A stretch of 64,000 bases of DNA, from the NCBI GenBank assembly GCA_027382625.1, contig JAJKFJ010020874.1, positions 170,702-234,701 on the forward strand, given 5' to 3'. Under the pieces are notes generated by a model. It searched no databases and was not told the origin of the DNA. It worked only from the letters and a program-made list of their open reading frames with translations. The DNA comes from Tetmemena sp. SeJ-2015 (Eukaryota > Ciliophora > Spirotrichea > Sporadotrichida > Oxytrichidae). The translations under genes and the position numbers were made by a program. Below, piece by piece: positions 1-10,772 of this stretch. The first letter of the stretch is position 1; each line of letters starts with the position of its first letter.

Positions 1-710
1 CTCAAATTAAAATATAATTAAATGTAAAGTGTTTAATTAGTGAAAGATACTTAACTTATTTCATAAAGCTTAGATTTAATTCAGTTTCTCAAAGTTAAAT
101 ACAATTTATTAAGAATTACAATATCGGCAAAACAGTAGGGTATTTTTATTTTATTTAGGCTATATTAAGTCCCAAAGAAAATGGACAGATTAAAAAAGCA
201 AGAATATACCATAAAATCAAATGAGTTAATCAAATAATTTCTCTTTTAACTTTTAAATTTAAAATTATTTTGCTTTAATTTTTAAATGAAATTTAACTTC
301 TAAATACTACTTTTACCCCATATAATGAAATAATTTTTATTGTTAAAATAATTAGATTTGAATAAAGATTTTTCTTTTTATTTTATTTTTTGATTTATTT
401 TATAATTGGTAAACAGATCTGTCGCGTTGCCTGATATAACAAACCTAAACGATTAATTTAAAATTAATTCTATCTAATTTAATATAAAATTAAGATCAAG
501 AGCTATATTGGAGGTTTGAAACTGATAAAGATTAAATTAGAATGAATAGATTCTTTGTAATAATTTTTAATTACAATTTAAATGCTAAAATTAATTAATC
601 TTCTTAAGATTTATGGGATTATTATAAGTGCTTCAAATGAATCCCAGTTTATCCTTTTGAGATATAAATGTTTTATAAGAAGAAATAGATTCTTGCAATA
701 ATCTCCCTGA
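1..710. other. AT-rich spacer, no gene seen
   Basis: This stretch is very AT-rich and all frames close quickly with TGA. A short open patch around 610-660 could be a 5' exon of the next gene, but nothing supports it. I see no RNA gene, repeat or telomere-like tract here. Confidence 0.5.
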
Positions 711-746
711 GAGTAGGAGCAATCAGTTAAATAAAGCAGTTTAAAT

Positions 747-1888
747 ATGAAGAAGGCGTCTGTGAATCCTTAGTATACATTAATTAATTATACTGCCACT
801 CTTGACACACTCAGTGAGGAGGGACTCAGTCAACTCAGAGATGACCAGTCCAAAATATCTCAGTTATTTCCTAACTTAAAAATAAATTAAATTGCTATAA
901 AGTATTTTTCTTAGTTGATAGCCAATGTGTAGAGTGAAACTAAAATAAAAAACCAAAACTAGAGAAGTGAAGGCCTTCTTCCTTAAATTAACGTAGGCAT
1001 GCAGTCCAATGATAACGACAGAGATCAAAGTCCAATCCTACTCAGGAATAGAGTTAACCAGAGAAATAAAAATCAATACCATTTAATAACACATAAGATA
1101 AAATATTATCTTTAAAGCTTATGTAGAAATGAAAGGGCATTCAATTTATTTTTGCTAAAGCTTTTAAGAATTCTACATTCAAGTAAATGAATAAAAATAC
1201 TTTATTAGAGGTTTGATTCTCTTTCAGTGAGTGTAGACCATCCCTCTCAGAAGAAGATTCTAAGCAAGCAGCCATCCTAAGCAAACTATAATCTCTAATG
1301 AGTGCTTGGTGCCTACAACTACCCAGTTTACACATAATATACTTGCAATTGTTATTTGAGTTCCCACAAAACTACCTTACACTTAGAAGAAACAACTCCC
1401 TATACAAATGTAACATAAATTATCTATCTATTATATGCAACACTCTGAAAGCATAGAGAGGCTGAGAGGCTCTCCCCAAAGAGTGAAAGACATCCTGAGT
1501 TCACAATTAATTTATAGTAGGTATAACATCAGGTCCCTCAAGCAGAGTTTACATATAGGGTCTTTGAACAGGACTAAGAACAGGCCTTCGCTGGTGCATC
1601 ATCAGTAATATGATGAGGCCAAGGATAACTTCATTTACATTAACAATCCCTACCTCCCATCTAATCTAAGGCCCAACAACTCACTCAACCACTCACTCGT
1701 GCACAGCAGCCAGAGCAAACTCATTCTCCAGCAACAGTAAAAGGGCTTAATTAACGCAAGCATGATAGCTGAGTCAGATGGCGACTCAGTCAAGAACAAT
1801 AAGAAAGGCCCCAGGAATTTTTAACACTAAAACTAAGTATTAATGGCTTATAATCCATCTGCACAGACTCAACTAGCCAATTGATAAA
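747..1888 (+). CDS. unrecognised Gln/Asn-rich protein, interrupted
   Basis: Reading TAA/TAG as Gln, an ORF opens at ATG 747 (MKKASVNPQYTLIN...) and runs to a TGA near 1189. A second open stretch in other frames covers about 1216-1888 and ends at TGA. The break at about 1123-1215 has a GT start and a pyrimidine-rich AG end at 1215, so an intron is likely, but the phases I tried do not join cleanly. An IES or a second small intron may also be present. The protein is polar and rich in Ser, Gln and Asn, with no domain I recognise. Codon use resembles the neighbouring genes. Exon structure is provisional. Confidence 0.45.
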
Positions 1889-2382
1889 CTCTATAATTAT
1901 AAATCATCATCGCTCTTCTTGTAATCTATTTTATCTTCAATTCTCTTCATAAAGTCAGATTTGAGAAATTTTAATAATCTTTATAAAATATAACATTTTA
2001 TATAGGTTAGACTATAATAGATAAATATTACTTTTTATTGAGATTATTATCTTGGTGAAGGTAATGATTTAGAAAAGGGGTGATTACTTGGATAATATAG
2101 ATGGATTATTATGTGAATGATGATTAAGTTATGTGGTAGGAGTGACTCATTAGGTATTATTCTCATAATTTAAAAAAATTCCAAAATAAAAAAAGAATAA
2201 TAATTCTATTAAAAAAATTTAAAGAATTAATTTCTAAAATTCCATTTTTCTAATTTAATTAAAGAAATATGGCTTTAGAACGCTCGATAATAAAATAAAA
2301 TGTATAAAATTTAAATTATTGTTGGTAATATAATTAAATCTTTCTGTGAAGGAATCATAAATCAACTTAGAAAATCTAAAAT
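1889..2382. other. AT-rich intergenic spacer
   Basis: About 500 bases upstream of the mutase gene. AT-rich, with no frame of coding character. It probably holds the end of one macronuclear locus and the 5' region of the next; no telomere-addition motif is recognisable. Confidence 0.45.
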
Positions 2383-4989
2383 ATGCAGTCATTTAAGCAA
2401 GCTTACAAGAGCGCCCTCTCCTCAGACAGAGAACTCTCTTCGCCTCCCAACAGCTAGTCAACCAGTAGTATAGAGTAAGTCAAAATCATAACTGAAAACT
2501 CACTCATGATGACGCAAGATTTCAATTGCTATCTGTGAATTGCAGTTAAGAATTTGGTTCTATCATGTCATCATCATTAGCAATCAATCTGAGGATTTAT
2601 CTCTCTTTGAATGTGATTTCTCATGTTATTTGTAGGCTATTGGAAACAAAGCTGATGTCACCCTCAACAAGAAGTGGGAAGGCTTGGCCGCTAAAGAACT
2701 CAAGGGAAAAGATGTCAAGCAAACTTTGGTTAGAGAGACTAATGAGCAAATGCTCGTCAAGCCCCTCTACACTGGTGAAGACTGGTAAACTCCCGCAGGA
2801 GAGCAAGCAGTGCCAGGTAAGAATCAAGCATTCCTTTCTCTACTTGCATCATATCGCTGGAGTCAAGATATTTCTGAAAGTCACCAGTACTTAATTCATG
2901 ATATAGGTGTGTTCCCTTTCAAGAGAGGACCATATGCATCCATGTACACCTTCAGACCTTGGACTGTAAGGCAGTACGCAGGTTTCAGTACCGTGGAGGA
3001 GTCTAACGAGTTCTACAAGGCAAATCTTAAGGCTGGACAGCAAGGTCTCTCAGTAGCCTTCGATTTGGCTACTCACAGAGGATACGACTCTGATCACGAG
3101 AGAGTGGTTGGTGATGTAGGTATGGCAGGAGTGGCTATTGACTCAGTAGAGGACATGAAAATTCTCTTCGACTCAATCCCCTTGAAGGATATTTCAGTGT
3201 CTATGACCATGAACGGAGCAGTGCTGCCCATCCTTGCTATGTACGTCGTTGCAGCTCAAGAGCAAGGAGCTACTCTTGACTAGCTCAGTGGAACCATCCA
3301 GAACGATATCTTGAAGGAGTTCATGGTGAGAAATACTTTCATCTACCCTCCTGAGCCTTCCATGAAGATCATCTCAGACATCTTTGGCTACACTTCCAAG
3401 AACATGCCTAAGTTCAACTCTATCTCCATCTCAGGTTATCACATGCAAGAGGCTGGTGCTGACTCCAAGCTCGAGCTCGCCTTCACCATCGCAGATGGTC
3501 TAGAATACATTAGAGCTGCTCAGAAAGCAGGTCTGACTGTTGATGAAGTCGCCCCTCGTTTCTCATTCTTCTTCGCCATTGGAATGAACTTCTATATGGA
3601 AATAGCCAAGCTCAGAGCTGCCAGACTTCTCTGGGCTACTCTTGTCAAGGAAAAGTTCCACCCTAAGAGTGACAAGTCCTGCATGCTCAGAACTCACTGT
3701 CAGACCTCTGGTTGGTCTCTATTCAAAAATTTAAACTTCTGCATTAAAGGATGAATCTTATGATCGCTTTATAATAACTGAGCAGGACCCATACAACAAC
3801 ATCGTCAGAACAGCTATTGAGGCTTGCGCTGCAGTTTTCGGAGGCACTCAGTCTCTCCACACTAACTCTTTTGATGAGGCCATCGCCCTTCCTACCAAAT
3901 TCTCTTCCAGAATTGCAAGAAACACCCAACTCATTATTCAGGAAGAAACAGGAATCACTCACGTTGCTGATCCCTGGGCTGGAAGTTACATGATGGAGTC
4001 TCTTACTCAGGAGCTCGCTGCCGAGGCCCTTAAGATTATCAATGAAGTCGAAGAACTTGGAGGTATGACTAAGGCTATAGTTTCAGGCATGCCCAAGCTC
4101 AGAATTGAAGAGTCCGCAGCCAGAAGACAAGCCAAGATTGACTCAGGAGCTGAGACAATCGTGGGAGTTAACAAATACAGACTTGCCAAGGAGGAGACTA
4201 ACTTCGAAGTGAGAAAGATCGATAACTCTGTCGTGAGAGTGAAGCAGATTGAGAGAATTAACAAGATCAAGGCCACTAGAGACGAGGCTAAGGTGCAGGA
4301 TCTACTTGGACAGCTCACTGCAAGTGCCAAGAGTGGACAAGGAAACCTCATGGATATGGCTGTTGAGGCTGCCAGACAAAGAGCAACTGTTGGAGAAATC
4401 TCCAAGGCACTTGAAGATGTGTATGGCAGACACGTACCCCACAACTAGATTGTGAGAGGTGCTTATTCCAAGGAGGCAACTACCAAGGCTGGAGAGAAGG
4501 GCAAGCTTGAGTTTGAGAACGCTCTTAATAAGGTTAAGGAATTCGCCAAGAAGGAAGGACGTAATGAAATATTAATAAGAGTCATATTGAAGTAATCCCA
4601 GAATCCTTGTTGCTAAGATGGGTCAAGATGGTCACGATCGTGGAGCCAAGGTTATTGCCTCAGGTTTCGCTGATCTCGGCTTTGATGTTGACGTTGGTGG
4701 ACTTTTCCAGACTCCTGAGGAAGTAGCTCGCCAAGCCATCGATAACGATGTGCACGTAGTTGGAGCAAGCTCTCTAGCTGCTGGCCACAACACCCTGGTA
4801 CCTGCTCTCAAGCAAGCTTTGAAGAAGCAAGGTGGAGACCACATCGTGCTTATTGCTGGCGGTGTGATCCCCAACCAGGACTACGACTTCCTCCTGAAGA
4901 ACGGAGCCTCGATCGTGTTCGGCCCAGGCACTAAGGTAACTGACGCAGCCTGCAAGATCGTTGACCTCCTCGAAAGCAGGAAGAAGTGA
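2383..4989 (+). CDS. MUT: methylmalonyl-CoA mutase (mitochondrial, B12-dependent)
   Basis: Interconverts (R)-methylmalonyl-CoA and succinyl-CoA with adenosylcobalamin in mitochondria. The substrate-binding barrel is clear from [20 protein letters not shown] (2925 on) through [32 protein letters not shown] and [20 protein letters not shown]. The cobalamin domain follows, with DGHDRG at 4627-4644 and [14 protein letters not shown] at 3281 and 4446 falls on conserved Gln or surface positions, showing the recoded code. Introns: about 2475-2635 and 2817-2906. Two further interruptions (about 3720-3776 and 4561-4591) are IESs, not introns. The ATG at 2383 is provisional: the first exon as drawn joins out of phase by one base, so the transit peptide is unsettled. 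The gene ends at TGA 4987-4989. Length is near that of other eukaryotic mutases. Confidence 0.95.
2817..2906 (+). other. GT-AG intron in the mutase gene
   Basis: It begins GTAAG and ends TATAG. Removal joins CCA-G to GT-GTG and gives [12 protein letters not shown], the conserved family sequence. 90 nt. Confidence 0.85.
3722..3776 (+). other. IES, TA-bounded, 55 nt (mutase)
   Basis: TA occurs at 3720-3721 and 3775-3776. Removing one TA plus the intervening sequence joins TCT-CTA to ACT-GAG and gives [11 protein letters not shown], the invariant mutase sequence. No GT-AG pair gives this product. The segment is AT-rich and carries an in-frame TGA. Confidence 0.85.
4561..4591 (+). other. IES, GTAAT pointer, 31 nt (mutase)
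   Basis: GTAAT is repeated at 4561-4565 and 4592-4596. Deleting 31 nt restores the frame as [16 protein letters not shown], matching the linker into the cobalamin domain. The nearest GT-AG intron reading (32 nt) is out of frame. Confidence 0.88.
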
Positions 4990-5177
4990 GATTCATGCTT
5001 TGAATTTAACTCCTACCACTATTTAACTTTTGTTGCTTTAACATTTAAGGTTAACATTCCACAGAGTTTAATGACTTCTGTGACTATGATGTTTATTCTA
5101 ATTGGAGCGAATATTTCTAATTGAGTTGCAAATAATAATTGAGAGTAATATTAAATATTTATATCGCAGTAACAAAC

Positions 5178-6031
5178 ATGGATTTGGACCAGACCACTTT
5201 GCTCTACAGAGTCAGACGCACAGTCCTCCAGATGCTCAACGACAGAGGCTACATCGTGAGTCAGAGCAAGCTCAACCAGACCATCGAGGACTTCAAGGTT
5301 AACTTCAACGGCTCGAGAGACTCCCTCAACCTCCTTGTCTCCAAGCGCCCCCAGGAGGCTGAAGGAGCTGAGCAAGCAAACTCAAATATTCCTTGTACAT
5401 AAATATTTGCATTTAAGATTTAGTTTAGTGAACGAGCAGCAGAAGTTGATTGTGTTCTTCCCGGACACTGAGAAGCTGAACATGGAGCAGCTGAAGAAGA
5501 TCACCCTCAAGATGATTGAGATCAACTGCTTCAACGCCATCGTCATCATCAAGGGCGCCACTCAGATCTCTCGCAGGGTAAAAACTTTACTATCCAAACT
5601 CATTATTCTTTAACCCTCATTTCGAGGTTGTATTCGATTGAACTTAAATGAATGTTTGCTATAGGAACTGGATGAGATGAAACCTTGTGAGATTGAGTGC
5701 TTCCTTCAGCAAGAGCTACTTGTCAACATCACTGAGCACGAACTTGTCCCCAGACACGAGGTTTCCTCACAGACAAGGCAAAGAACGAACTCCTCCAGAA
5801 GTAGTAAGTTATTAAAATAAGCTCAACAGAGAGATTTTCCTCAGAGAAAGTCTAAGAAACTTAAGTTTAAACTCTTATGTTTATAGTCGTGTGAAAGACG
5901 CACAGCTGCCTAAGATTCAAGTTGATGACCCTATCGCCCGCTACTACGGAGTCAAGAGAGGCCAAGTCATGAAGATCGTCAGAGCCTCTGAGACTGCTGG
6001 CAGATATGTGACATACAGACTGGCCTACTGA
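5178..6031 (+). CDS. POLR2E: RNA polymerase subunit RPB5 (RPABC1)
   Basis: Shared subunit of RNA polymerases I, II and III. The N-terminal jaw domain starts at ATG 5178 ([20 protein letters not shown]). The C-terminal assembly domain is nearly canonical: [22 protein letters not shown], then [20 protein letters not shown] and [13 protein letters not shown], ending at TGA 6029-6031. Introns: 5578-5664 and 5804-5886. Another break at about 5379-5433 can be read as an intron or as an IES. Near 5763-5770 the frame slips: [13 protein letters not shown] is encoded with two surplus bases after HEV. That slip is either a sequence error or a tiny insertion. Length is otherwise normal for the family. 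Confidence 0.93.
5382..5433 (+). other. IES or short intron in RPB5 (ambiguous)
   Basis: AAC at 5379-5381 and 5431-5433 flanks an AT-rich segment; deleting 52 nt gives [14 protein letters not shown] in frame. A 34-nt GT-AG intron at 5395-5428 also restores the frame. The sequence alone cannot decide. Confidence 0.5.
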
Positions 6032-6129
6032 GCTTTAGGAAATAGAATTAATATGAACTAATTAACTTTGACTTAGCTAACTAACTTCACTAAATAATCT
6101 CATACTTATTATTTATAATGCCTTTCAAT

Positions 6130-9100
6130 TCATAACCACTGAGAGGTATTTCTTGTTTTTCCTCTTTCTTTGATTCTGCTGCGAAGTGTACTTCTGCAAT
6201 ATCGCATCGTAGACTGTTGCTCCATGCTGTCTGTAATCCAAATACTCCTCCAGTTCTTAGTCTATGAATTCTTGCAACACATCTTTCTTGCCCTTCCCTA
6301 CCACAAAGTCTTACTTCAATTGCATATACTCTTTGAATATGTCCCCGAAAGTGCGCTTCTTTTTCGATGGGCAAATATCATCCTCCTCATCTTTTAAGAA
6401 GTTGAAGAAGAAATCCAAATCCTCAAAGCATTTCTAAATCGTACTTTGGTCTTTAGCCAGTTTTTTATTATCGTAGTTAGACTGCTTTATCATAAAAAGG
6501 CAGTCTCGAATAATCTAAATAGCCTTCAATTCCGTGCTCCTGATTTCTTCAGGCTTGTGCTCTAAAATAGTTTGAACCGCTTAGCAATCCTAAAATGCCT
6601 AAGCATCTTGCAGTGGGTCGTGAGATATTAAAGACATACTCTGACTCTTGTTATGCTTAATTGAGCCATCTAAGCTTTAGCGAGGGCTTATTTTTCTTGA
6701 CTAAGAAAGTTGATTCTTTGATTGTAGGTTGGTCTGAGAGTTCTGAGGGCTGACTGACCTGCTTTGTTGAGGACTACTGCTTTAATTTTTCCTCTTACTG
6801 CGGTGACTTTGAATACTAGACTTTAGGTTTCTATGTGATTTGATTGGATAGATTCGTGAATCACTCTAGAAACCTGAGGCTGTTTCGATTTAGCTGAGTG
6901 TCTTCAAGTGAACTTACTTATTCCCTTGACTTTGCAAGAGAGTGAGGAGATTTGGAAGAATGGGTGCAAGGTTGTTGTGTTCGAATGGATAGCGTGATGT
7001 GATTGAATCAGGCATTCCAAAGGTGGGTCTGAAATGGCTCTTTGAATCCTTGATTTGCTTCTTCTTCATCTCACACAAATCCACAATCAACTAGTTTGAG
7101 GCAGATCTTGAATGCCCTCTCGAAGTCATTACACTTCGCTTGAAGCTGCTAGTATTAGTGAGTAAGTTTTTGTTGAGAGATAGCTTCTCTATCAACTCAT
7201 CTGGTTTCTATATTTGAATTGAACTTTAGATTATCTTAGACCTCTGCTTATCATAAAGCCTGGTCTTAAAAAAGTAGTTCTTATTCAACTCAGCCTCTAA
7301 CTTGAGTTGATCTCTACTTTTGGCCTCTTCAAATAAGTCATCATTAGGTTTGCCACCTCCTCTTTCAGTCTTTTAAGCCCTCTCTAATAGCTTAAGTTGT
7401 ATATGAGAAAGCTGGAAGTCTCTTTCCTTCTAAGGGATAAGGATTGAAGCTCTTTTGCTCTTGGCATTAGATTCATTCATGGACTGATGCTTCTAGTTAA
7501 ATATTCCAAGTGAAGGATTCTTCGATTAAGGAGTAATGAGCATGCTTGCAGGTCTCTTTGACTATTCCAATATGTTTGCGGTGCTTGGTATTGCCTTTTA
7601 ATTTGGGACTGCAGTTAGAAACATCTTAGAGGTGTTTTGCTTCTAGGAAACATTAGATAGAAGTAAGCTGCTATTGACAAATTTACAAGGAAATAAATTT
7701 CCAACATTTAATGAGAAATTGAAATAGGTTGAGTTTTTGTGTTTGGGCTTAGGAGTCTAATGGTTGGATGTTTATCTTTGTTCTGGCTTTTCGCTCTCTG
7801 TTAGGTTGGTTATATGGAAACGATTAAGTTAAAATATACTAATTTTCCAGTCTTTAGAGGATCGCTTCTGCTCTGCTGCAGTCCTAGACTAGTCTCTATT
7901 CATCAGTTTCAATTCGTTCATGTACTTTTCCGAATCAAACCTGCTACCTTGAGTGTCTCTAAATAAAGAAGGGAAGTGAAAATTAATTGTGTCTAATCTG
8001 TTTTGATCTTCATCTTCTAGGCTACTGTCTCCTCTGTAGTGGAGAACTTCAATCTACTCTACTGCTGGTTTGGCCTTTTAACTAGGCACGTGTGCAAACT
8101 GCTTCATGAAACTTTCGAAGTCTCTCATTTCCTTCTGCACTTGGTTTCTTATCTCTAACTTCATGTCTGTCTTTTTTAGACTCCTCATGGTCTGCACAGT
8201 TTCCAAAGGATTTATTTTGTACTTGGCATAGAACTTGCGCTGCATTCTAGTGTTCGGAGTCAATCCCAAATATATATACTAGAGTAGCTAATAATAGATA
8301 AATTTATTTAAGCTTATGTAATTTCGATTAAGATTCAAAGGATTATTATATTGAGTGTCGTCTGCATACTCATCAAAATGCTAATCCTTATTCAGGTGCT
8401 TCAAAACAGAAGCTAAATTAAAATATCATGATCTCTAATAGACTATAATGAAGCTGGAAGTTAAGAACTTATATGAGCTTTATCAAGAGCAAGATTGTTT
8501 GGGGGCTAGGCCTGGCTGTTAAAAGACTAGTATAGGAAAAAATTATAACGCTAACCATATAAAAATAAATATGATGTTATCGAAATAGTAAGATTTATTT
8601 TCTGAATCTACTTCTATTTCTTCTATCAATAAATCTGTATGAGGAATCTATGCAGAAGATCTTTGACTTAGTTTGGCTGTTGCCTGCTTTTGTAAATCAG
8701 AGCCCAAGAGTCTTTTATCGAGACTGGTTTGATGCTTAAGAACAGAAGTACTCTCATGGTGACTTTTGTGAATGGTCTAGTGGGAATGAGTATTTGACTT
8801 CTGATGCTGAAGTTACTGCTACTGCTGTTCCTTCTTAATCATTTACTTTTAGTGCTACTCTAATTCGAACATCTCTTACTCATCTAACTCTGAGTCATCA
8901 CTTCGAACTTTCACTATGTTTCTAGAAATTTAATTACACACTTAAGATTAGCTAATCTTTTTGGGTTGATGAGTGAAAACATGTCTGAGAATCTGTTTCT
9001 CTCACTAGCGGGCAAGCTTTCTCGAGGGTCAGCAGCCGCATAAGGATTCAGAACTTTCTTCAGGCCTAAGCTATTTATGATCATAAGTTTCTTGAGATCA

Positions 9101-10000
9101 TTATCTTCATTGCTAACGGCATCTCCTAACTGTGGAGAAACTCTACCTCCCAAGGTCTACTGATGCTGAAGTTGAATATAGGTGTTTGGACTCATTGAAA
9201 CCTGACTTGAGTTATTATTCGGACTAGGGTTGTATTAGGGTTAGTTGCTGTAGATGCCTGATGAGGCGCCTTGTTCCCTTAGCTTGAATCTTTGCTCACT
9301 ATATAATCAGTAAATTGTAAGGAATATTATGCTATATAGATTTTTAAGTTTGATTTCTTACCCGTTTTCAACTCGAATCAAGGGAGTAACCGAAGATTTT
9401 TACGAAGTGCTCTCCAGAGGAGAGTAAGTTATGGGAAGTCCTTGTCGAGAGTTTTAACCCCGTTAGCCCAGCCCAAGTTGCTTTAAATTCTATGTCAATG
9501 CAAAAGGAGTACAACAAATTAGTATTAAATATCTTACTCTTATATATGAGATTGAGGGATGCTGTGGTTCTCGACTGTTTGCATTCTAAATAAGAAAGGA
9601 GAAACTCCAGGCGAGTTGCCAGATTAGCCTTGCTTCATCTATTGCAAAACGAAAGCTCCTAAGTTTTCACTCTGCATCCTATGAGTCCAATTCATTTCAT
9701 TAGCTGACTATAATTCTGAGGTCCTCCCTTCTTCAATATTATGAGAATTTTTCCTCGGATTTTCCTAGCCCCTCGTTACTCGAATAGCAGAGGGCCTCTG
9801 AATCCAATTTAAAGAGTAGACCTCACATTCTTATTAAGAGTTAGTGTCATCTGTGGCTTTAAACTTGTCCTTTGAGTTATTTGCTAAGACTGAGCCTGTT
9901 GCAAGTTTAGCATCTAGTTTAAATTAGAGCTGCTAGAGGATGTCTTCACCTGCTACTGCTTTGACTACTAGACTTACTGTATTATTGCTTAGTCACTCAT
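6130..10000 (-). CDS. unrecognised Ser/Gln-rich protein, interrupted
   Basis: Minus-strand coding sequence with dense TAA/TAG-Gln codons, probably from ATG at 10000 (MSDQAIIQQVQQSKQQQ...) to TGA at 6130-6132. The C-terminal part (about 6132-8270) is mostly one open stretch ending DYRQHGATVYDAILQKYTSQ. Upstream pieces include a segment near 8914-9300 (LKKLMIINSLGLKKVL, then RNRFSDMFSLINPKRL). The frame changes at several places (around 8280-8640, 8912, 9340-9720 and at least once between 6374 and 8269), implying introns and/or IESs I could not place exactly. The protein is basic and low-complexity with coiled-coil-like stretches. No domain is recognised, and it could be two genes. Confidence 0.5.
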
Positions 10001-10131
10001 AGTTTCGTTTTAAATGTGAGAAGAAGAAAGTGACTGTGTGAGAATTGGAAGACTTCTTAATTTAATTATAAGCTGTAATTTAATCGAGACTCCTTTGCAA
10101 AATAATAATTGAATTATTATAAAGCAGCGCA

Positions 10132-10353
10132 ATGAATACCTCCAACAGTCAGCTTAGAGGACTCCAAACCCTCTAATAAGTATATACCTCATGCGTGAAT
10201 GAGACTCTCACTAAGTTTTTGGCTCAAGCTCCCCAAAACCCTCAGGTGGAAGAGTTTTGCCTGAAGGAGAAGTAAGCATACTACAACTACATGAGAGAAA
10301 ACTATAAGACTGAATTTGATAAGCTCCACGCCATCGATCTCAACAGATTCTGA
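10132..10353 (+). CDS. small 73-residue protein, unrecognised
   Basis: A clean single-exon ORF from ATG 10132 to TGA 10351-10353 using three TAA-Gln codons. The product starts MNTSNSQLRGLQTLQQV and contains Cys residues in SCVNE and EFCLKEK separated by about 20 residues, then an aromatic, charged tail (AYYNYMREN). Size and spaced Cys residues recall small mitochondrial assembly factors, but no CX9C pair is present, so I do not assign a family. It is divergently arranged with the long minus-strand gene ending its 5' side at 10000; the roughly 130-bp gap probably contains both promoters. Confidence 0.6.
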
Positions 10354-10772
10354 GAAATATTCGCAATCTATGATAAACTTCTATCATAATCTTTCGCAGA
10401 TGCTAATACAGCATAAGAAAATATAAATCAAAACTTCTACTTTCAATAACCTCCCTCATTAGAATTTTAATTTTTAACAAGAATTGTACAAGTTCAAAAT
10501 CTTGAATGATTTCCATGAAATAGAATCCAAAATATTGAAATATTTTAGCCTCATATATTAATTTATCAATAATAACAGTCTCGGATTCAAAGGGTGGGTG
10601 GAGAACTATATTTCAAGATTGCTAAGAGTATTCTTCCATGTAATACTTCCACTTGCAAAATAGTAATTCGCCAGCCATGTTTCCTTATTTAAATAAAGCA
10701 AATCTCTCTATTAAAAGAATATTCAGAGTCATATACTACAAAATTAATCCATTTCATGAAATTAAAATTGAG
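10354..10772. other. AT-rich spacer between convergent genes
   Basis: Lies between a plus-strand gene and the 3' end of a long minus-strand gene. AT-rich with no convincing frame. The short plus ORF starting at 10653 overlaps the 3' end of the minus-strand gene and looks like its shadow. Confidence 0.45.

Noticed and set aside
2810..4448. Several separate short genes under the standard code in the mutase region
   Set aside because: They join into one mutase when TAA/TAG are Gln and two introns plus two IESs are removed; the breaks fall inside invariant motifs.
5763..5770. Programmed +1 frameshifting as in Euplotes, to explain frame slips in RPB5, LSM8, CLN3 and others
   Set aside because: Euplotes-type shifts occur at AAA-TAA/TAG, and here TAA/TAG are sense codons. 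The slips are in both directions with no shared slippery motif.
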